In this document: positions 41,315 through 45,109 of the stretch, in pieces
Layout: each line of letters starts with the position of its first letter
How positions within the stretch are numbered: position 1 is the first letter of the stretch
NCBI GenBank assembly: GCA_013286215.1
Contig: JABDGC010000009.1
Coordinates: 1-45,109, forward strand
Length of the DNA stretch: 45,109 nt
From: Gammaproteobacteria bacterium
Lineage (GTDB): Bacteria; Pseudomonadota; Gammaproteobacteria; DSM-16500
Reading direction: 5' to 3'
Position numbers and translations under genes: made by a program
Notes under the pieces: generated by a model
Told to the model about the DNA's origin: nothing
The model's database searches: none
What the model saw: only the letters and a program-made list of their open reading frames with translations

Positions 41315-41391
41315 TATTTTCTCCTTAATAGATACATGAACGGTTTTGCGTGTTATTCTATCGTGAAATAAGCAAATGACCAACAAAACCC

Positions 41392-42540
41392 GTGATTCCG
41401 TTCAGTTTATACATTCATATCCCCTGGTGCATCCGCAAATGCCCCTATTGTGACTTTAATTCACATACCCTCAAGGGTGGATTGCCTGAGGCCGCCTATG
41501 TCACGGCGCTGCTCGCAGATCTTGATGAAAATTTAAGCAGCCCGCTGCAAGAAGCAATCCGGCACCGTCCGCTGCACAGTATATTTTTTGGCGGTGGCAC
41601 CCCCAGCCTTTTCTCTCCTCAGGCTCTGGAAGCCATCCTGGAAGGGGTTCAGCAACGTCTTTCTCTGCCGGCGGACGCGGAAATCACGCTGGAAGCCAAT
41701 CCCGGCACGGTTGAGCAGGAGCGCTTTAAAGCTTATCGCTCTTTGGGTATCAATCGTTTGTCTCTCGGCATACAAAGCCTGCAGGATTCCAAGCTTAAAA
41801 TTCTCGGCCGCATCCACGACCGTGAAGCCGCTATTCGCGCCGTCAAGACCGCTCAGGACGGTGGCTTTGAAAACACCAATATCGACCTGATGTATGGCCT
41901 GCCCCAACAAAGCAAGGCAGAGGCTTTGCAGGATGTGGCGGCGGGTCTGGCTCTGCAGAGCACACATTTTTCTTGGTATCAATTAACTCTGGAGCCTAAC
42001 ACCGCCTTTTATCATACCCGCCCTCCCCTGCCGGAAGACGATGCGATTTGGGACATGCAAACAGAGGGACAAGCCTTGCTTAGTGCACACGGGTTCAAGC
42101 AATACGAGGTTTCGGCCTATAGCCAAAGTGGCCGTGAATGCCAACATAACCTGAATTATTGGCAATTCGGCGACTATCTGGGAATTGGGGCCGGCGCTCA
42201 CAGCAAAATTACCGATTGGAAGCAGCAAGGCGTCACTCGCCACTGGCAGGTCAAAAATCCGCGCGACTATCTCGATCCCACAAAAAAGAAAACCGCCGAA
42301 ACGCGCGTCGTCGCCTCCGAGGATCTCGCACTGGAATTCATGCTCAACGCCCTGCGCCTGACCGACGGCGTGCCGCTGCGCTTATTTGAGGAAAGAACCG
42401 GCCTGACAGCGGCCGTGATTGAGCCAATCTTGGCAGAGGCGAGGAAGAAAGGCCTTTTGGCAAAAGATCCAGCCGCCTTAACGCCAACGGATTTTGGAAA
42501 ACGCTTTTTGAATGATTTAACAGGCTTATTCTTGCCTTAA
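41392..42540 (+). CDS. hemW: Radical SAM heme chaperone HemW
   Basis: This 382-residue protein has the radical-SAM cluster motif Cys-Ile-Arg-Lys-Cys-Pro-Tyr-Cys (C13, C17, C20) followed directly by Asp-Phe-Asn-Ser-His. The residue after the third Cys is not the fourth Cys found in HemN, so HemW is the better name than coproporphyrinogen oxidase. Other blocks are Phe-Phe-Gly-Gly-Gly-Thr-Pro-Ser and Asp-Leu-Met-Tyr-Gly-Leu-Pro, and a HemN C-terminal domain. The start is GTG at 41392. It is divergent from mdh. Confidence 0.93.
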   Translation: MIPFSLYIHIPWCIRKCPYCDFNSHTLKGGLPEAAYVTALLADLDENLSSPLQEAIRHRPLHSIFFGGGTPSLFSPQALEAILEGVQQRLSLPADAEITLEANPGTVEQERFKAYRSLGINRLSLGIQSLQDSKLKILGRIHDREAAIRAVKTAQDGGFENTNIDLMYGLPQQSKAEALQDVAAGLALQSTHFSWYQLTLEPNTAFYHTRPPLPEDDAIWDMQTEGQALLSAHGFKQYEVSAYSQSGRECQHNLNYWQFGDYLGIGAGAHSKITDWKQQGVTRHWQVKNPRDYLDPTKKKTAETRVVASEDLALEFMLNALRLTDGVPLRLFEERTGLTAAVIEPILAEARKKGLLAKDPAALTPTDFGKRFLNDLTGLFLP

Positions 42541-42544
42541 CTCT

Positions 42545-42660
42545 GTCATTGCGAATGCGAGCGAAGCAATGCCGTGTTTATTGCTGCTTTACTAGAGAGG
42601 GCCAATAAGGCCTGGATTGCTTCGCTCGCGCCCGCAACGACGGAGGCACGCCCGCAATGA
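42545..42660. repeat. Imperfect 26-bp inverted repeat with a partial third copy
   Basis: 42545-42570 (GTCATTGCGAATGCGAGCGA...) is the reverse complement of 42616-42641 with four mismatches. A further CGCCCGCAATGACG copy follows at about 42650. It lies between the convergent hemW and outer-membrane protein genes. The core GCGAGCGAAGCAAT is a common bacterial intergenic repeat motif. Confidence 0.8.
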
Positions 42661-42675
42661 CGACGGAATCAACCA

Positions 42676-43338
42676 TCAACAGAGAAATTGTCCGCAGAAA
42701 ATATCGACGGCACGATAGGAAAGACCGATGGCATAGAAGTTTGTTTTCGGTATTTTGCCGCCCTGGGTAATCAGCGTGCCGGATATATCAACGACCCAAT
42801 TGGGAGTAAAGGCATAACTGAAGCCCAGGGCGACTTCGGGACGGACCGTAATGCCATTGGCTCCGTCATGCGAGGATTGGGGATTGGGCGCCAATAAGCC
42901 GCCTTGAACCCAGTGTAAAATAATCGCACCCGCCTTGCCGTAAAAGTCGATGCCCCAAAAAAGCGGTAAAATGCCCTTGCCGACAATGTCCACGCCGGAA
43001 AGACGCAGCTCGGGAGAGTTACCGTTGGTAATATTGTAGGTGGCGGGAGAAAAATAATTATAGCCGCCCTCAAGAGCGAGGTAATTAATAAAACGATAAC
43101 CCCAAAAAAAGCGGGTTCCAAAGCCCTTTCGGGAAGGCCGGGTATTGACATAGACCCCCTCACTGTTCGGCAAAAACAGATCCTGGGCATGAACAACCGT
43201 TGTGCCTAACTGCACGCCAAAATAATTGCCGGTCAGCCCAGCGGTCATGTTGCTTATGTCCGTCTCAGCGCAAGCGAGCGTTATCATTCCGCCGCTGATC
43301 AACAAAGCAAACAGGCCTTTCAAAAATCCCAAACGCAT
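42676..43338 (-). CDS. Outer-membrane beta-barrel protein
   Basis: This 220-residue protein has a signal peptide (about 1-25, ending Ala-Cys-Ala) and then alternating strands rich in Tyr, Phe and Gly, such as Gly-Tyr-Arg-Phe-Ile-Asn-Tyr-Leu-Ala-Leu-Glu-Gly-Gly-Tyr-Asn-Tyr-Phe, typical of OmpA-like eight-stranded barrels. The C-terminus does not end in Phe; it ends Cys-Gly-Gln-Phe-Leu-Cys, which is odd for BamA substrates. The exact subfamily is not recognised. AGGAAG precedes the ATG. Confidence 0.75.
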   Translation of the reverse strand: MRLGFLKGLFALLISGGMITLACAETDISNMTAGLTGNYFGVQLGTTVVHAQDLFLPNSEGVYVNTRPSRKGFGTRFFWGYRFINYLALEGGYNYFSPATYNITNGNSPELRLSGVDIVGKGILPLFWGIDFYGKAGAIILHWVQGGLLAPNPQSSHDGANGITVRPEVALGFSYAFTPNWVVDISGTLITQGGKIPKTNFYAIGLSYRAVDIFCGQFLC

Positions 43339-43424
43339 ACATTCTTCCTATAGAGTTTCAAATCAGTATGTTGGCAAAAAAGCTAAAACACTGAGCTGAA
43401 ATACTGTGTAAAATCCAGACAATG

Positions 43425-43494
43425 GTAAATATTCGGCTCTCTCCCCAAGCCCCCCTTTCTCCACGTTCTGTGTAGATGAAGGGGTTAAAGGATA
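43425..43494. repeat. Degenerate half copy of the 188-bp MITE-like element
   Basis: GTAAATATTCGG and the following CTCC/CCCC-rich run with CTCCACG match the left arm of the element at 16051-16238. The inner palindrome is eroded (TGTAGATGAAGGGG in place of GTGGAGGAAGGGG) and the right arm is missing. The rest of the 43339-43583 gap holds nothing I can identify. Confidence 0.7.
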
Positions 43495-43583
43495 ATACTG
43501 CATTGAATGCAAAGGGGAAACCAGATAAAATTTGAACAATTAATCAAGAAGAAGCCGGTTGATTGATTTTCCGAAACGCTCTT

Positions 43584-44285
43584 CTAAATCTTGGCAAACT
43601 GTAATTCCCAAATGGGTCGTCCTTCCTTTTCACCACGGCCTTCAAATTTCGTGATCCGAGGCCGCAAACTAGACCGTTCCGCGAATTGCCCCGCCCCGGC
43701 CACATTTTGCAAAGCACTCTCTGCGGATAATACCTTGATCATCCCGTTTGCATAGTCCTGCCAATCCGTGGCCAGGTGCAAGAGGCCGGCTTGCTTTAAC
43801 TTGCGCGACGCCAGACTCACAAAGGGTGCCTGTATCAAGCGTCGCTTATGGTGACGCCGCTTAGGCCAGGGATCGGGGAAAAAAATCTGTATCCCTTGCA
43901 AACTCTGATCTGGAATACACCTTTCCAAGACTTCGACGGCATCCGCGTAATAAATGCGGATGTTCTGGAGTTGCAGTGCTTCGATCTGCAGTAAGAGCGC
44001 GCCAATGCCCGGCTTAAAGGTTTCAATCCCGATAAAATCGAGATCCGGCCGCTGCTGGGCCAACGCGGCCAACGACTGACCGGAGCCAAAGCCAATTTCC
44101 AGAAAACAGGGAGCACAGCGGCCAAAGGCGCTGGAAAAGTCCAGCAGACCCGCTTCGAGCGGCAGGCGCAGAGCCGGGCCCCATTTTTCCCAAGCCTGGG
44201 TTTGAGCTTCGGTCATGCGACTGTCCCGCCGCGCAAAGCTGCGAATGCGTCGCAAAAATTGGGGTTCCAGTGAAGTAGCTTTCAT
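43584..44285 (-). CDS. trmB: tRNA (guanine-N7-)-methyltransferase
   Basis: This enzyme makes m7G46 in tRNA. The 233-residue protein has the SAM motif Leu-Glu-Ile-Gly-Phe-Gly-Ser-Gly near 63-70, and the family signature Phe-Phe-Pro-Asp-Pro-Trp-Pro-Lys-Arg-Arg-His-His-Lys-Arg-Arg-Leu near 135-150. The start ATG directly follows the pncB stop (TAAATG), so the two are coupled. Confidence 0.96.
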   Translation of the reverse strand: MKATSLEPQFLRRIRSFARRDSRMTEAQTQAWEKWGPALRLPLEAGLLDFSSAFGRCAPCFLEIGFGSGQSLAALAQQRPDLDFIGIETFKPGIGALLLQIEALQLQNIRIYYADAVEVLERCIPDQSLQGIQIFFPDPWPKRRHHKRRLIQAPFVSLASRKLKQAGLLHLATDWQDYANGMIKVLSAESALQNVAGAGQFAERSSLRPRITKFEGRGEKEGRPIWELQFAKI

Positions 44286-45109
44286 TTAAGTTTTATTCCT
44301 CTTGCGCGCTTCAGCCACGAGTTCCTGTTTTTTATCATATAACCTTTTTTCAATGGCCACGGGATAAGGCTTTTCCCCTTGGTGATCTAGAAAAGCGTTC
44401 ACATTCTTGATAGCTCTCTCCCGCAGTGCATGAATCGATTCCCGCGGCCGCACTAATTGGCCATGGCGAAAAACGGGCAGGAGCAAATCAATATAACGAT
44501 CATAATCTGCGACCGCGACCGGCGTCTGGTGAGAGTCAAAAAGGACGGCCTCTGGAAATTCCGGTATCCCTAAAGTCAAATCATACAGCAGGTCGATCAC
44601 GGCCTTGCCCTGCGAATAAAAACGCCTGACCTGATGGCAGCCAGGGTTGGATACCTTGACGGGATCTTCCGAGATTTTTAGTTTGTATTGCCATTGTCCT
44701 TTTTCATCGCGCAGCGAGGAAAGTTTATAAACTCCGTCCAAGGCGGGATAATCATGGGCAGTGACCAGGTTGGTGCCTACACCCCAAACCGAAATTTTCG
44801 CGCCCTGAGCCTTGAGTTGTTGAATAACGTACTCATCCAGGCTATTGCTGGCCATGATTTGCGTGTCCTGAAAGCCGGCCGCATCCAGCATGGCCCGCGC
44901 CTGAATACTCAAAGTACCCAGGTCGCCTGAATCCAGCCGAATTCCATAGAGACTGCTATTTCTGGCGCGCAGCTTCTTGCCGATCTCAATGGCATGCTCA
45001 ATGCCCCGCAGCGTATCGTAGGTGTCCACCAATAAAACGACGGAATGCGGCATGACTTCCGCATAAGCCTCAAAGGCGCTCAGCTCATCAGAAAAAGCCG
45101 TGACCCAGC
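44286..45109 (-). CDS. pncB: Nicotinate phosphoribosyltransferase, 5'-truncated by the window edge
   Basis: This enzyme converts nicotinate and PRPP to nicotinate mononucleotide in NAD salvage. About 274 C-terminal codons are visible; the frame is open to the right edge (Trp-Val-Thr-Ala-Phe-Ser-Asp-Glu-Leu-Ser-Ala-Phe), so the ATG at 45053 is internal. Family blocks are Leu-Leu-Val-Asp-Thr-Tyr-Asp-Thr-Leu, Arg-Leu-Asp-Ser-Gly-Asp-Leu-Gly, Ala-Ser-Asn-Ser-Leu-Asp-Glu, and Gly-Val-Gly-Thr-Asn-Leu-Val-Thr. It is immediately upstream of trmB. Confidence 0.94.
   Translation of the reverse strand, partial: WVTAFSDELSAFEAYAEVMPHSVVLLVDTYDTLRGIEHAIEIGKKLRARNSSLYGIRLDSGDLGTLSIQARAMLDAAGFQDTQIMASNSLDEYVIQQLKAQGAKISVWGVGTNLVTAHDYPALDGVYKLSSLRDEKGQWQYKLKISEDPVKVSNPGCHQVRRFYSQGKAVIDLLYDLTLGIPEFPEAVLFDSHQTPVAVADYDRYIDLLLPVFRHGQLVRPRESIHALRERAIKNVNAFLDHQGEKPYPVAIEKRLYDKKQELVAEARKRNKT

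Noticed and set aside
41315..41386. Extended N-terminus for malate dehydrogenase
   Set aside because: The extra 24 codons match nothing in the family, and the ATG at 41314 has a perfect AAGGAG six bases upstream.

Overview
The window comes from a gammaproteobacterium of roughly 50% GC. The gene content suggests an intracellular or host-associated lineage near Legionellales/Coxiellaceae. That placement is inferred from the conserved argS-SPOR-hslV-hslU block, a stand-alone GspC-like protein, and several large orphan proteins with membrane segments and low-complexity linkers; no marker gene fixes it. Most genes are ordinary chromosomal housekeeping. The accessory content is a chemosensory operon, a hipBA module, orphan proteins and small palindromic elements.

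Layout. 1-4.7 kb: a partial lipoprotein and a GspC-like protein, a bPH2 membrane protein, trpS, a wrecked dtd pseudogene, rpe, a VOC protein, rpiA. 4.7-9.1 kb: hslU, hslV, an FtsN-like SPOR protein and argS, all on the minus strand. 9.15-9.97 kb: a non-coding stretch with a strong plus-strand terminator. 9.97-16 kb: a large orphan membrane protein flanked by decayed copies of its own 3' end and of the topA 3' end, then topA, smg and dprA. 16.4-27.7 kb: eight plus-strand genes in one tight run (REC-GGDEF-EAL, CheW, CheR-TPR, CheW, MCP, MCP, CheA-REC, CheB). 27.8-31.9 kb: dsbD-gshA-gshB on the minus strand, a thiol/redox operon. 32-34.1 kb: groES-groEL. 34.2-36.7 kb: two orphan proteins. 36.7-40.2 kb: a site-2 protease, a ZIP transporter and hipBA. 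40.3-45.1 kb: mdh, hemW, an outer-membrane protein, trmB and partial pncB.

The most interesting system is the 16.4-27.7 kb operon. Its parts match the Wsp surface-sensing system of Pseudomonas (MCP, two CheWs, CheR with TPRs, CheA fused to a receiver, CheB, and a receiver-diguanylate cyclase). Here the output gene comes first and carries an extra EAL phosphodiesterase domain, and there are two tandem paralogous receptors. It has no free CheY, CheZ or flagellar genes, so a c-di-GMP output is more likely than motility control.

Other notable signals: a groESL control region that combines a sigma70-like promoter, a near-perfect CIRCE operator and a sigma32-like promoter; four 19-bp operator-like repeats in front of hipBA; a dtd pseudogene that keeps both ends of the gene but has lost the middle; and several families of intergenic palindromes, including a 188-bp MITE-like element and one with IS903-like ends.
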